This document shows positions 43,800 through 57,210 of a stretch of 64,000 nt of DNA, piece by piece; within the stretch, counting starts at the first letter, position 1, and each line of letters opens with the position of its first letter. The DNA comes from Diphasiastrum complanatum. Lineage: Eukaryota > Streptophyta > Lycopodiopsida > Lycopodiales > Lycopodiaceae. Location: contig CM055102.1 of NCBI GenBank assembly GCA_029204225.1, positions 48,392,870 through 48,456,869 on the forward strand. Direction: 5' to 3'. The translations under genes and the position numbers were made by a program. The notes beneath the pieces were generated by a model. It was not told the origin of the DNA, did no database searches, and saw nothing but the letters and a program-made list of their open reading frames with translations.

Positions 43800-45652
43800 T
43801 CTTCAGTTCCCTCTTAAAGTAGGTATTTTTCTGATTCCCAAGCTCGTCCTTTGCCTTTCAAACATAATCTTGTCCAAAGGCTTTGTGAATATGTCGGCCA
43901 CCATTCACTTGGTCGGAACGAAAATGGTCTTTAGTTCGTTTCTCTCAACTAGATTTTGAGACACTTTTACTATCGTCCTTCAGGGACGCCTAGCTTGCAT
44001 CACTATAGGATTCAACCTTGAATCCTGCATCTTGACAATAGAATAGCCCATAGTCGTTTATGTTCTGCAGATATTGTAGAATCCTCTTGGCAATTTTCCA
44101 GTGTGTCGGACCTAGATTGATGCTGAATTGGCTCAATCGGAACACTGCATAGGCCATGTGTTGTCTGCCAAGTATATCAAGGAACCGATAAGCCTTCTGT
44201 AAGGCTTCTGCTACATTGCTTGTCGTTCTGCATCGTCTCTGGAACATTCTTCATTTGTCAGCACTGTGCCAGGAACCATTGGAGTATTCACTCCCTTGCA
44301 ATCTGTCATGTCGAAATCATCAATGATCTTCTGAATGTATCTTGACCGATGTAGATATAATTTCCAACCTTCAAGATCTCTGTCGATTTGCAAGCCCAGG
44401 TAGCACTTTGCTTCTCCTAGGTCCGATATTTTGAAGTGCTTCGATATATTTGCCTTCACCTGTGTAATCAGATTGTCACTCCTTGACAAAATCAACGTGT
44501 CATCCACATAGACACCGATGATGATGATCTCTCCATCTATGCTTAGTAAATAGACATTATAATCGACCATTACAGGTTGGAAGCCTAAGGATCTGAGTGT
44601 TTGATCCTTCTTCTTGTACCACTGGCAGACTGTTTTAGTCCGTAGATGCTTATGTGCATTTTGCAGGTATAGTCAGCAAATGACTTGCAGGTAAAACCTA
44701 GTGGCTGGTCCTTATAGGCCTCTTCTTTCAATTCTCCATGTAGGAATGTTGTCTTCTCATCTACAATGTGGATCTTCAGACTGTAGGCAGTTGCATATGC
44801 AAACAATATGAGTATAGATGTGTGCTTCACAACAGGAGAAAAGGTTTCAGTATAATCGATGCAATACTTCTGTGAAAAGCCTTTTGCAACTATCTTGGAT
44901 TTGTATCTCGATACATTGCCATCTGGTCCATACTTGTATTTGTAGATCCATTTGTAGTTGGACATCTTTCTGCCAGTTGTAACTGGTTCAAGAGTCTAGA
45001 CCTTGTTTGCTTGCATAAAGTGCATTTCTTCCTCTATTGCTTTTATCCATCTGTCCTTGTCGGGACTGTTCATAGCTTCTTCTTAAGTTTGTGGTTCAAC
45101 AAGGTATCCTGTCTCGACTTTCTCATCTAGTGACCATATCTCATGTGGGGGGTAGTATGAGAAACGCCTGATTTGCTTGTCCTGTTTTGCAGGTAGGTGG
45201 CTGTAGCTACTGCTTCAGCCCATAGTGATCTTGATGTCTTTGAATAGGCCATCATGCATCTTGCTGCTTCCATTAGAGTTCTGTTCTTCCTCTCAACTAC
45301 ACCATTATGTCTTCTTGAATTTCTTCTCTGTCCACTTCTCAGCCCACTTTACGTACTCTGTAAACTTGTCGAGAGCTTCAGACTTGTTGCGGATGAAGTA
45401 GATGACAAAAAACTTACCATAATCATCGATGAAGATGATGTAATATCTCGATCCTCCTATAGATAACACATCGAAAGGTCCACCGATGTCGGAGTGTATC
45501 AATTCCAGGAGCTCTGTCACTTTGAAGGAATCCCTGGTGAAGGGTGTATGTGACACCTTGCCTTTGGCATGCATCATAGGATGTCAGATTTGCATCTTTG
45601 ATTCTTACTATTGTGAATGCACCATGATGGTTTGCATTGTATAGCACTCTCT
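43800..45652 (-). pseudogene. Copia integrase (CC half onwards), RT and RNase H, - strand
   Basis: From 45,652 leftwards: FTIVRIKDANLTSYDAC and MHAKGKVSHTPFTRDSF (second half of the HHCC domain; the first Cys has become Tyr), then the integrase core ELLELIHSDIGGPF and YYIIFIDDYGKFFVIYF. A gap of broken frames includes HNGVVERKNRTLMEAA. RT follows (MSNYKWIYKYKYGPDG, SKIVAKGFSQKY, YTETFSPVVKHTSI, and VYVDDTLILSRSD with intact catalytic DD), then RNase H ending VADIFTKPLDKIMFERQ near 43,860. Stops and frame changes abound. Gag and protease are absent here; a matching gag to HH half lies at 31.7-32.8 kb. Confidence 0.88.
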
Positions 45653-45906
45653 CTCCATTTCTCTATTCCTCTATCTTCTATGCTCTTCCTATCCATCTAA
45701 CTCTCTCTCTTTCTTCCTCTCTTTCACTACAAATCATGATGAAGGTAGCTTAGGGGAGTAGAGTGAGTGGGAGTAGTGTTAGTGGTGGTAGAGTTAGGAA
45801 AAAAGTAACTAAAAGTAGCATCATGCATCGTTAGGTGCCTATCCAGTGATCTAACCCTTGTTGACAGGCGGGAGGGCTACTACTACAGCAGATCGATGAC
45901 CCTACA
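45653..45906 (+). repeat. LTR, second part of the interrupted copy
   Basis: It starts CACTCTCTCTCCATTTCTCT and ends CCCTACA, matching, inverted, 47,846-48,117 (shared: CATCATGATT, GGGAGTAGTG, CTAACGATGCAT in complement). In the uninterrupted copy it directly follows the segment equivalent to 31,205-31,721. Confidence 0.8.
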
Positions 45907-47116
<1,210 letters not shown>

Positions 47117-47826
47117 CCCTTCTCTCTCTTTGTGCTATGTACGTTGAGGCGAGGTTGCCGCTCCCAATGACGAAATCCCATACTACAAATGACACAACAT
47201 TGCTTTTTCTTGAGGACTAGAACTGAAAATTTTAGTGTCTGCGAGGGTTCTTTGATACTTTCTCGCTTTTTTTCACTGGGAACTCTCGCACAGGCACTTA
47301 GACATCAAACTAACTCTCGCAAGTTTCTCTGTGTCCTGGTCTCACTTAGATGGAACTTCAAAGGGCTCTGCGAGAGTTCTAGTGAAGGTTTGCATGTTTT
47401 TGAATTTTTTCAAGGGTTTTTGAAATTTTTATGGTTTTTCTCTGATTTTTGCAATCTGCTTGGAACTAACTCTCGCAGGCTTCTATGCAGGTCTAGGACA
47501 GTACCCTGGAGCTGCTGCCAGACATGCAAGGGTTAACTCTCACTGATTTTGGAGATATTAAAATATGATGAGATTTTAGGCTATTTTTCCCTCCAAAATG
47601 CAGATTGGTGTGTTTTTTGGGTTTTTGGGTTGGTTGGTTTGGGTTTCAAGCCCTTAGAGTCTATTCATGGCCTTTTCTACCCTCTTACACCTCCTCTGCT
47701 AGCTGTGAATAGTCCAAAAATAGAAAAATACAGAAAACTAATTCTAAACACCCAAAAATCTACCTAAAACTACTCCAAAAAGCAAGAATTAGCTAAAATG
47801 CAGCTATACTAGTTAGTGAAAACCTA

Positions 47827-47844
47827 TCCCCAGCAACGACGCCA
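47827..47844 (-). other. Primer-binding site, Tat/Athila-like type
   Basis: The - strand reads TGGCGTCGTTGCTGGGGA. It resembles the TGGCGCCGTTGCCGGGGA site known from Tat/Athila gypsy elements and sits one base after the LTR end. Confidence 0.65.
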
Positions 47845-47845
47845 C

Positions 47846-48668
47846 TGTAGGATCATTGATCTGCTGTAGTAGTAGCCCTCCCGCATGTCAACAAGGGTTA
47901 GATCATTGGATAGGCACCTAACGATGCATAGATGCTACTTTTAGTTAGTTCCCTACTTTTAACCTATCTCTACCGCTGCTAACACTACTCCCACTAACTC
48001 TACTCCCCTAAGCTACCTTCATCATGATTTCTAGTGAAAGAGAGGAAGAAAGAGAGAGAGGTAGATGCATAGGAAGAGCACAGAAGATAGATGAATAGAG
48101 AAATGGAGAGAGAGTGTGTGTGTGTGTATGAGGGTGGAGGTTAGGTCAAATGCTCCTTGTGCTTGCTAATGGAGAAACATTAACTAAGACAACCAATAAA
48201 CATGAAATTAGAAAGCCATGGAAAACACAATCAAAAGCATTAGCAAGTAGTGATTAGCAAATGAGGATGCTTCTCTCCAAAAGTTGGTAGAGTTTCCTCC
48301 TTCCCATTAAGCATGGAAATAGAGTACAAATGGTGCTTTTTTATAAATGGGAAAGACCCTTGCCCCAAAATCCTATTGGCTAATATTTACATTGATTCCT
48401 ATCCATTCATCTTGGACCCAACTTGATCCAAGGGTCCACAAAAAGTACATTGGAAATCACAAGATTCATGTGAGTCCAAAATTGGACCCAACTCTAAAAA
48501 AGTAAACTCTAAGTTTAAAATTGACTTTGGGCCTCAAGTTTTATTTTAATTACGAAGGGGCCCAAGTCTATTATTTTGTTTGCAACTCAACTTGCATGCT
48601 CATTGGACCATGGGCTTATACGTGCAGGATGCCATGCCCTCGCAACACATTTTATTGGCCAATATACA
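47846..48668 (-). repeat. LTR, complete inverted copy, about 823 bp
   Basis: On the - strand it begins TGTATATTGGCC (48,668) and ends GATCCTACA (47,846), then the primer site follows. It contains both segments that are separated on the + strand (31,205-31,721 and 45,653-45,906), joined at a TG/CA plus GA microsatellite near 48,105-48,130, so it shows the original order. Confidence 0.8.
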
Positions 48669-48964
48669 ATGTTGTAAGTAGTGATTATCTTCAGTTCGAT
48701 CTCCAAAGAAATATTCTTCATATATACAATGATAGGCAGTAGTAATATTAATCTTAAAAGCTCTCGAGTCAACAATATTGGAAGATAAGCCAGAATTCAT
48801 CTGTTGTTGATGTTGAGACATGATTGGATGTTCAAAAGACGTATTCTGCAATTCCTTGATTCCTTTCGATCCTTCATCCGTTGAAGAATTTTTCTCTGAA
48901 ATACTTTTGTTCAAACCAGCACCTTGATGAGCTTGGAATTGACATATTGATAGTTCTGGATAGT

Positions 48965-50435
48965 TTTGCTAATGGAGAGTTGAACACACTGGTGTAGGAA
49001 TTTGTTCTTGCTGAGACTCCAATTTGATCCGTAGTTGCTTCTTTTGTTGTTTTATCCTTAGATCTCGAATTAACGCCTTTTGCATTGCATCTGCCAAAGT
49101 TGGATTTACTTGAAGTACTTTATCCAAATGTTGACGGATGTGATCTTGAAGACCACGCAGATAGTGTTGGATAGATATCTCTTCATTAAGCCACTTTAAT
49201 TTAGATGCTATCAAACTGAACCTCAAATTATATGTCATCACTGAACCAGTTTGTTCCAGCATATACCAAGAGTCCATATAATAATCTATGAATATTTCTA
49301 CACAAAACTCTTTGAAATCGTCCCATGACTTCGGTTCATACTCTAGATGACGTAATACTCCTTGCCACCAATCATAGGCTTTTCCTCGGAAATAAGATAC
49401 TGCTATGGTAATTTTGCCCTGATCAGAGATTCTCATCGACAATAGACAACCAATCATCAATATGTAGTGAACTCATTTCTACCTCAAAGGTTGGTATGTT
49501 CTCAAAAGGAACATCATTAGGATTTCGTTGAATATTGATTTGTTGATGTTGATTTGCCTCTGACGAACTGCTCTCACCATTGTAACAGGAACTAGAAATG
49601 GTCACTATGCTCCCATAACTGGTATTGTCCTCTAATTGTAACCCAATGGTGCCAGCAATTGGTCTAAGAGCCATAGATGAAGCCTCTTTTGTTTGCATGG
49701 ATGTACCATTGAATGCCATTATACAAAGAGATGATTGGTATTCAGAATTATCTTCTTCAACTTTGTATTGTTTGAAACCAGCTTCGTTATCATCATTGTA
49801 GTTTCCATCCTCACCGATGTAGTGATTGGGATGCAATTTTGTCTCTTGATCTTTTGTTGTACATATTGTGAACCATTGGATCTTCTTCATCATACTCACA
49901 ACTTTCAGCGATATCATTTGGTTGACCTGTAGGCTCATATTGGTCCTCATGTTGCCATTCAGAGTGATTATGACCCTCATAATTAACAGTGTTATACTCG
50001 GTTTCATATGGACCATCGTTATATTTGTCTGCATCACCAAGCTGATATTCCTGATCATCTGGTTGACAATCATAATCCCCATCAGAATATTGTTCATGCT
50101 TGTCCGTATCATCACATTGTTGATCATCCTATTGACAATCTCCACCATTATCACATTTCTCCTCATCTTGTTGACAATCATCACCACCATCATCATAGCA
50201 GTCCCTTTGGTTATCGTACTCATAATCATTTCCATCCCATTGATCATCATAGTCGGATATATATTTATTATAAGTGTCCATGGCATAGTGACAGACAATC
50301 CGTGGGTTATGGGTCCACAAAACTGAATGAAGTGAAAAGAATTCGGAATAATTATAAATTTCACTGGTAAAATCACAAATTTGCTAGTAACAAATTTGTG
50401 CTTCTCCACCGTCCCAAAGTTCCTAGTCCTCAAAG
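48965..50435 (-). pseudogene. Ty3/gypsy Gag with an acidic upstream region
   Basis: From about 50,320 leftwards a frame opens with an unusual Asp/Tyr/Asn/Gln-rich stretch (YNKYISDYDDQWDGNDYEYD, DDGGDDCQQDEEKC). After stops, another frame carries SSLHIDDWLSIVDENL (49,470). The Gag core follows in a shifted frame (49,460-48,969): GKITIAVSYFRGKAYDWWQG, WDDFKEFCVEIF, MTYNLRFSLIASKLKWLNEE, IQHYLRGLQDHI. A basic RIKQQKKQLRIK end follows; no zinc knuckle is seen before the stop. The acidic leader could be a Gag extension of this lineage or a fused segment. It points toward the LTR at 48,668. Confidence 0.75.
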
Positions 50436-51000
50436 AATGTAACCTGTAGCTTTTGGTAATAAATTTTGGGTTTTTTTATACCACTACTATCTTGTCAAGC
50501 TCGACGTAATAATCACTTTTTCTTTTTACTGCATCAAAATCCAAGGTCAAACGTAGAAGATATGACAGTTCAAAGAATAAAAACGTAAAATGTGGACTTG
50601 AGACAGAAGGGGTCCAAAAAAAATAAAAAATAAAAAGTAAAAAATGATGACTACATGATGATCATTGTACTCAACGCAGTGAGCTGAGCAATTTCCATTT
50701 TTACATCACTGAATTCCGACATCAAACGCAAAAGTTAATGCTACATGAAGAAAGGAAAATAACAGAATTAGAAAGGGGCCTCTAAAAAACATTTACAAAT
50801 TAGATTTAACAAAGTTTGGATTCCATGAAACATTGGTGTGCTTGTGGAATAACACTAAATCTTAAAAAATTTAAAACTTAATGGTAAAAAATTTTTCGCG
50901 GCACTGAGTTAAAAATTGAGGTAGCGTATATACCAAAGAATATTTTAGAAGAATACTAATGGAAAAATTCAGGAAAAATGAGGGGTGATGGTGCTGGCTG
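50436..51000. other. AT-rich non-coding stretch
   Basis: No gene seen. Numerous A runs and short duplicated words (CAAACG, AAAATG). Confidence 0.4.
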
Positions 51001-51240
51001 CGCGAACATAGACAAAGAGCTTGAGAGAGGGAGAGAGAGAGAAAGCCGTGGAAGGAGGGAGAATGCGCGGGGTCACGTGGAGTGAGAGGGAGGTGGGGGG
51101 GGGGGAGGGGTCGGGAAAATATTTCGTGGGCATGGAGAAGGAGCGGGCCAGAAAGCGCCAGAAAGAGAATAGGGAGAGGTCGTGCGAGAGATGGAGGTGG
51201 CGTCGGGGAGTGTATGCGTGGGGAGGGTTAGGTTTAGGCT
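51000..51240. other. G-rich, GA-rich island
   Basis: A local strand bias to purine with GGGGGGGGGGGAGGGG near 51,096 and several CG dinucleotides. The 73-codon frame across it (Arg/Glu/Gly-rich) follows from composition. It could be the 5' end of a transcript or part of an LTR. Confidence 0.35.
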
Positions 51241-52470
51241 AAGTTTTTTTTTTTTTTCAATGTTTATTCAGGCTCTGGGGTTAGGGTTAGGAAAATTGGC
51301 CAGGGTATCTCTCTTGTGTTTTTGCTTCTTTTTTTTTCTTAACCTAATTTGCGAAGGTATGGTTACGGCTGTGCAAGGATAGGGTTAGGTCAGATTTTTT
51401 TTTTAATAAACCTGCAAGAACTTCAGAATGAAGAAATTGAAAAAGATTTACAAAGAACCAAAACTCCAGAAATGAAGTTGAAGTGCTTCTCTCCCAAATT
51501 TTCAACAAAAATTAGTTTTAGACCTCCTTCACAAGAATTGTCATCTCTCTCTCAATTTTTGATTAAATTGGCTGCAAATTGGTTCAAATTCAAGCTAAGA
51601 CAGAGATCTACAATCCTAGAGAATTACAGTCACAAATTTTGGCCAAAAGTTTAGCCAAAAATGGAGAAAGACAGATTGCAAAAACTATAACTAGCTAAAA
51701 TTGGAATGACAACACTAAAATGGCCATAACTTGGTCATTATAGCCCAAATTAGAAAAGTTTAGTGCCTCCCAGCTAAGCAAAAGATCTACTGATCTATAA
51801 TAAGAAATCACACAAATAATGAAGACTAAATGCTCAAAAATTGAATCAAAACTTGCTGGAAATTGAAAAAACAAGAAAACTCAAAAATCTCTGCTAACCG
51901 AGAGTTATACAGGGAGGGTTATAAGAAGGGTTATAAGGAGGGTTATAGGGAGGGTTATAAGGAGGCCAGAGATGTTCCAAAATACTTTGCTAACCTAGGG
52001 TAATACTGAGACTAATGAAAAAAAGGCCCCTCATATAAATCATGAAATGTTATAGAATGAAAATGTACGACATTTTTGAGAATTGTTGTTTATCAACAAA
52101 ATGAATTTCATTTTCTATCAACATTAGGGGCCATATACACAAGTGAAAATAGAAAATTATGCATCACAACAATATCATGACGACAATTTGTGTACTCACA
52201 TGCGTCGACTTTTTGTTTGATGTTGACTTGTCAAATAATAAAGTGCAATTGCATCTTCAACAATGTGATTAATATTACAATAAATTGCAATACATCATAT
52301 TGTCTCACTTATTAATTTGCTAAATCCTCATTGTCGTCTGATGCATCAACATGTGACAAATCCGCCAAACCAAAAAAGTCTATTTCTAATTCTACCCAAA
52401 TATTTCCTATAGTTTTGTTATTAATAAGTTGATCTTCACAAACTGATGGCGATGATGACAACGAGGGAGA
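51241..52470. other. AT-rich stretch with a short minisatellite
   Basis: No gene seen. Poly-T runs lie at 51,246 and 51,391. At 51,912-51,966 the unit AGGGTTATAAGGAGG (14-15 bp) repeats about four times. GGTTAGGGTTAGG occurs near 51,280. Confidence 0.5.
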
Positions 52471-55400
52471 TCAAGAAGCTGTGTCGTGCGACGCCGATCC
52501 ATCTGATGATGATGCATCACGTTCAATATCATCATTTGCTTGTGAAGTATGCAGATGATCCTCTAAAAATGTGTCATCAAGTTCATCATCACGATCTAGT
52601 TTAGTTGCATTAGTTAACAATGACATGTCCTCCATGACATCTCTATCCTCAAAAATTCTTTTACTTTGAGGAGTGACTTGAATCATGTTCCACCATCTGG
52701 GATCTGAACGGTTGGGGTGAAAGACCACCTGTAATTGATCATTGTTTCCATAAACATTGAATCGTAATTATTATGTATGCTACAATTGCTTGGGTATTAT
52801 ACACACAATATACATTTTTTTTAATACTGAAAATCAATTGATTGACATAGAAAGAGCATTGACTACTCGAAGAGATACGTATCTGCTCACATTGTTGAGG
52901 AAAAACAAATGATCGCTTTGATCTGTCCAAAGCTTGTTGGAGTCAATGGCAAAATAACCACTCTCATATTTCCTCATAGTTGCATTGGGACCATTGTAAG
53001 TAACATTGAACTATTGACATCAAATATGAAAAAGCTAAATTGCCTAATCCAACTTTGAAGATGTCATTGATTGTCCCACAATAATCAAGTTGAGAAGAGA
53101 GTAAATGAGTGTCAACCATGCTTGCTCAACTCTCTTGGGTCAAATTTGCCATGACTCCACAATCATAGGTGTTTCTATTTTTATCAATGTCCTCCATGCG
53201 AAAATGTCATCCATACGTCCACAATGCATTGTATTTTTTGTACTGAACGAGAAAGAACAAAATGTGTTAGGAAAATAACAAATATTGATTGATGACTTCA
53301 TGTTCCAAGCTATAATACTCTATACATCACTTGATATCAAGCAAATACATAAAAATAGTTAACCATGTGAATGATTTACATAGCTTACATGAAAATAGCA
53401 CCCCTTGCAAATTTCCACTCTCTCTCTGCTACTTCCTTGTTGTTTGTTGTGGCTTCTCTAAGGGCATCGTGTAGCCGATCAAGTGTCATATCCTTGAGTA
53501 GAAGGGTGAGGTCAGGTGGGTATGGTTGTTTTCTAAGACCTCTCCTGAAAGTGGCTCAAGCGGTTGTTCTAAGAGCTTTGGCCTCTTCATATCTCGAAAT
53601 CCACTTTTGCATTTCTTCGCTATTAAGAATGAAAAACTTATTCACCAAACACTAAGTTTGTAGATTGCACTCTTGAGCTCCTCCGTAAAAAATGCTCTCA
53701 GCACCAAGGGAAGCACAAACTACATACACAAAAACAACTTGGTCATTGAGATACATATATGCCTATTGATCATGAAACAAGACATGCTATAAACTATAAT
53801 ATTCATGAGATCTAGGCAACGTCAAGAAACATGCCAACCTGTAAAAATATATGCCAGTCACGAGACTTTCACTTAGCTTGTTGTCCCATGTAAAGGCACC
53901 ATTTAGGCATCGCATGTATCATGTTGGAGTTCGAAATGAGGCTATTGCCTTCTATACAATTGCCTCTTCTCTCCTAGAGAAGAACCATGGAGCCTTTGGG
54001 AAGACAATTGAATTCCCGATCATTTGTGCCATGAATTGGCCATCTTATCTATTTTCTTCAAGTCGTCTCATGCGGTTTCTTTGATCTTTGGCACTGTCAA
54101 GTGCTCACAAATTATGCTCCCTACATTCTTGAATATGTGCATTGGGTCCAAAATATGGTTTATCAACAATTTCCCCCAATATGGAAACAGGAGGGAGGCG
54201 CCCTGGATCTTGATTGGATCTTCAAACTTTGAAGCCAATCACTTGCCTTCAAAATTAAGAAACAAGCACACGTGTTTAACTGAGAATATTTTAGAACAGA
54301 TCTAGAGAGAGTAAACATTTAAAAATTGACAATTGGCCCAATTATATAATGTACCTTCATGGTGTGGAGATTTTGACCAACAAGCCCATCACGTAGAGGG
54401 TGATCAGGTGGAAGGTATCGAGTGTGGCCCTCATAAACTATCTCTTGCAGATGTTGTGAGACATGTGCTTGTAGATACTTGCCACAGATGGGACATGCAT
54501 TGTAGACACTAGGTTGAAGCCCTACATTGAAACAAAACAACCGAGTTAATTGTGAGTGTAATGTTTGAATCAAAAGAAAATTTGCACATGAGATTTAATA
54601 TATAAAACTAATAAAAAGAATATCTTACTAGAACACTCTCCATATCCAAGAAAGTCATGCATGGTCCACATCAAAATCTCCTTCACCACAAAATCTCTTT
54701 GTCTGTGTGCTCTTGATATGTCAGTGACTTGAATCCTTGCCATAGAATGTTTAGCTCATCTATCAAGGGAGCCATATACACATCCATATTTTTGGCCTTA
54801 TATTTTTCTGGAATAAGAAGGGCAAGCATTAAGTGCCCCTTCTTGATACTTAGCCAAGGAGGAATGTTGTAATTTACCAGGACAACCGGCCAAGTGGACC
54901 ATGATATGGAGTGAAATTTGAATGGGTTCACAGCATCCATCATCAACCCCAAATGCAAATGGTGAGGCTCATCTTAAACTCACGCCATGTCACATCTACA
55001 TGCTTTCATGTTGGACAATCAGCAGGGATCCTTATAGTATCGTCTAAGGAATGATTGCTCAAATTCCATGTCATAAGCTTTGCTTTGGACTTGCACTTAA
55101 ACATATGGCGTATCTTGGGTATGATGGAACCACTTTGGCAGGTATGGTGTCTCTCCATGTAAATCTTGCCTTAACGGTTTCCCTACAACGTGGACATGTG
55201 CTTGCCTCCTCAAACTCGTCTCAATATAAAATGCAATCATTGGGACATGCATGAATACTCTTGGAATCCATGTTGACTGCCGCTAATATTTTCTTGTCTT
55301 CTTGTTGAGATGTCGCCATGGTGTTGTTTTGAGACAACATTTTTCTGAGCAAACTGTGACAATATATTCTTGTAATTAGTTATAGTTTCTCACAACCATG

Positions 55401-55710
55401 AAATAAAAAAACAAGATTTGAGTTTTATTCACCAAAAGTCAAGCCCACCTAAATAACTCTGTGACACTCGCATCTGACTACCCGTACTTAGTTTGCAAGT
55501 TTAGAAGTAATAGACAAGCTCGCAACTTTGACATTTGTGCACCCTCATACAAAGGAATGGATGCCAATCTTGGTGCAAGTTTGCATGTACACGTGGAGAA
55601 AATGGTGGAGCTTGTGCGCTTGCACATCTAAGTCTTGCAGATTGCATGGCAACGTCTGGTTGAATTCTTCGATGGTCATGTGAATGATAGTAATCATCCT
55701 ACACAAAAGA
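52471..55710 (-). pseudogene. CACTA (En/Spm) Tnp2-like transposase
   Basis: From right to left on the - strand: PLYEGAQMSKLRACLLLLNL (55,565), SIHACPNDCILY then a stop (55,250), the STCPRCRETVKARF zinc-like pair, then LHLGLMMDAVNPFKFHSISW and STWPVVLVNYNIPPWLSIKK. DVYMAPLIDELNILW (54,750), YNACPICGKYLQAHV with RYLPPDHPLRDG (54,480-54,390), LDPMHIFKNVGS (54,150) and IVFPKAPWFFSREE follow, and finally VVFHPNRSDPRWWNMIQVTP (52,720) with an acidic Asp/Ser-rich tail. This order matches plant CACTA transposases (Transposase_21, with the late DUF4216-like segment). Stops and frame breaks throughout make it dead. Terminal CACTA repeats were not found. Confidence 0.88.
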
Positions 55711-55719
55711 AGCAACCAT

Positions 55720-56690
55720 GGTCAAGAATAATGGAAAATTTTCTCTAATCATGAGAACTGCCAATTACATACAAGATTAATGTACAATAATGACAATATT
55801 GAGTTTGTAAACATCAGTGTGGTAAAAGATAGATACATAAAACTCACCGAAGAACAAACTTTGACCTTATCCAGATCTTTCCAGACGACGAGAACCCTGC
55901 TCGCGAAAGATCCTACCATGACCCTCGAAAAGGCAATTGTCTAGATTCGAGAGGAAGTCGAGGCGAGAGAACATCTTGATCACAAAGATGGTTCTGACCA
56001 GGCCCTCTACGACAACAAAGAAAAATCCAAGAAACAATTAAAGCCGAAGAGGGAGTCGAATTAGAGGCAGGATCGTGATCAGCAAGCAGAGGGGACCAGC
56101 AAAGGAATCTAGAAGAGCAAAGGGAGGTCGAAGCAGCAAGGTGTAGAAAAGTAGACTTGTGTGAGATGCAGATGAGATGGACATACAGTCGATACATGCT
56201 GAATAATGACCCTGTCTCAATCCGTCCGTACATGCAAACATGTGATATGGTAATATGCCGCTCTCATCGTAATGCATATTTGCATCATGTATATGGGCAT
56301 GCTATTCTCTGGTTTTGCCAAGCCTCTGATCCAATCTGTGATGGTCCACCCTCATCATTTGAGGATGAAGAATGTGAACTCACCATTTGCATCGGTCCAC
56401 CTTGTCAAGTAACAATCGATCAAAAACAAATTAGGCAAACGTTCTTGTACACAAAAAGTAATCATTCAAACTCGAGCAAGTTTCATGCAACAAGTGATAA
56501 ATAAATTGAATACACCTATATTCCCGCTAAGTTTGATATACATTTCACTAGCTAGGATCATGTTATCAATTAATTCATCAACATAATCCACATAACCGAA
56601 AAACATAATTTTGTTGGCTTGTACTTTAATTAACCCTTGGGATTTGTAGTTAGGAGTTTGAGTAAATGGCTTTGAAATAAGGGACTTCAT
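55720..56690. other. Unassigned stretch beside the CACTA pseudogene
   Basis: The 106-codon frame at 55,913-56,233 (-) is Cys/Leu/Ser-rich without a familiar motif. Bases 55,860-56,150 are richer in G and CG dinucleotides than their flanks. No gene can be supported. Confidence 0.3.
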
Positions 56691-57210
56691 GGTAAGGGAT
56701 CTAGGGAAAGGGGCTTAGAGATCTAGGGTAAGAGGCTTAGGTTAAGGATCTAGTGAAGTGGGCTCAAGGATCTAGGATAAGGAGGGTAAGGGACTTAGAT
56801 TTTAGATTCAAGGGTCTAGGGCTAAAATTTCAGATTTGAAATTTAGGATAAAAAATCTAGGAAAAAGAACTAGAATAAAGGGTAAGGAGTTTAGGGCTTA
56901 GGGCTTAGGATTTAGGATTTAGGGTAAGGGATCTAGATAAGAAATTTAAGGATCTAGCACTTGGGATTTGTAGTAAGGATTTTAGGGTTTAGAGTTTATA
57001 GTATAGGATTTAAGTTTTAGGATATAGGGTTTAGGATAAGGGATCTAGGTAAGGGAATCTAGTGTTTAGGGTTTAGGGTAGAGTTTGGGGTTAGGGATCT
57101 AGGAAAAGTGTTTAGGGCCTTTGGGATATAGAGTTTAGGGTAAGGAGCTTAGGTTTTAGATATAAGGGTTTACGATTTAGGGTCTATGGCTTCAGGTCTA
57201 AGATTTCATA
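56690..57210 (+). repeat. Degenerate telomere-like repeat tract
   Basis: About 520 bp is built of variants of TTTAGGG, TTAGGG and GATCTAGGG, for example GTTTAGGGTTTAGGGTAGAG near 57,067 and TTTAGGGCTTAGGGCTTAGG near 56,890. The plant telomere unit is TTTAGGG. The spacing is irregular, so this is an old interstitial tract or a derived satellite. Confidence 0.75.

Noticed and set aside
49868-50326. 152-codon Ile/Thr-rich ORF on the + strand
   Set aside because: Antisense of the acidic Gag leader; biased composition mirrors the Asp/Asn codons of the other strand.
49423-50433. 336-codon Met/Ile/Asn-rich ORF on the - strand taken as one protein
   Set aside because: Only its last part (SSLHIDDWLSIVDENL) fits Gag; the first two thirds are an off-frame reading of the acidic region.
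56690-57210. True chromosome end
   Set aside because: The repeats are irregular and degenerate, and non-telomeric sequence with a gene follows.
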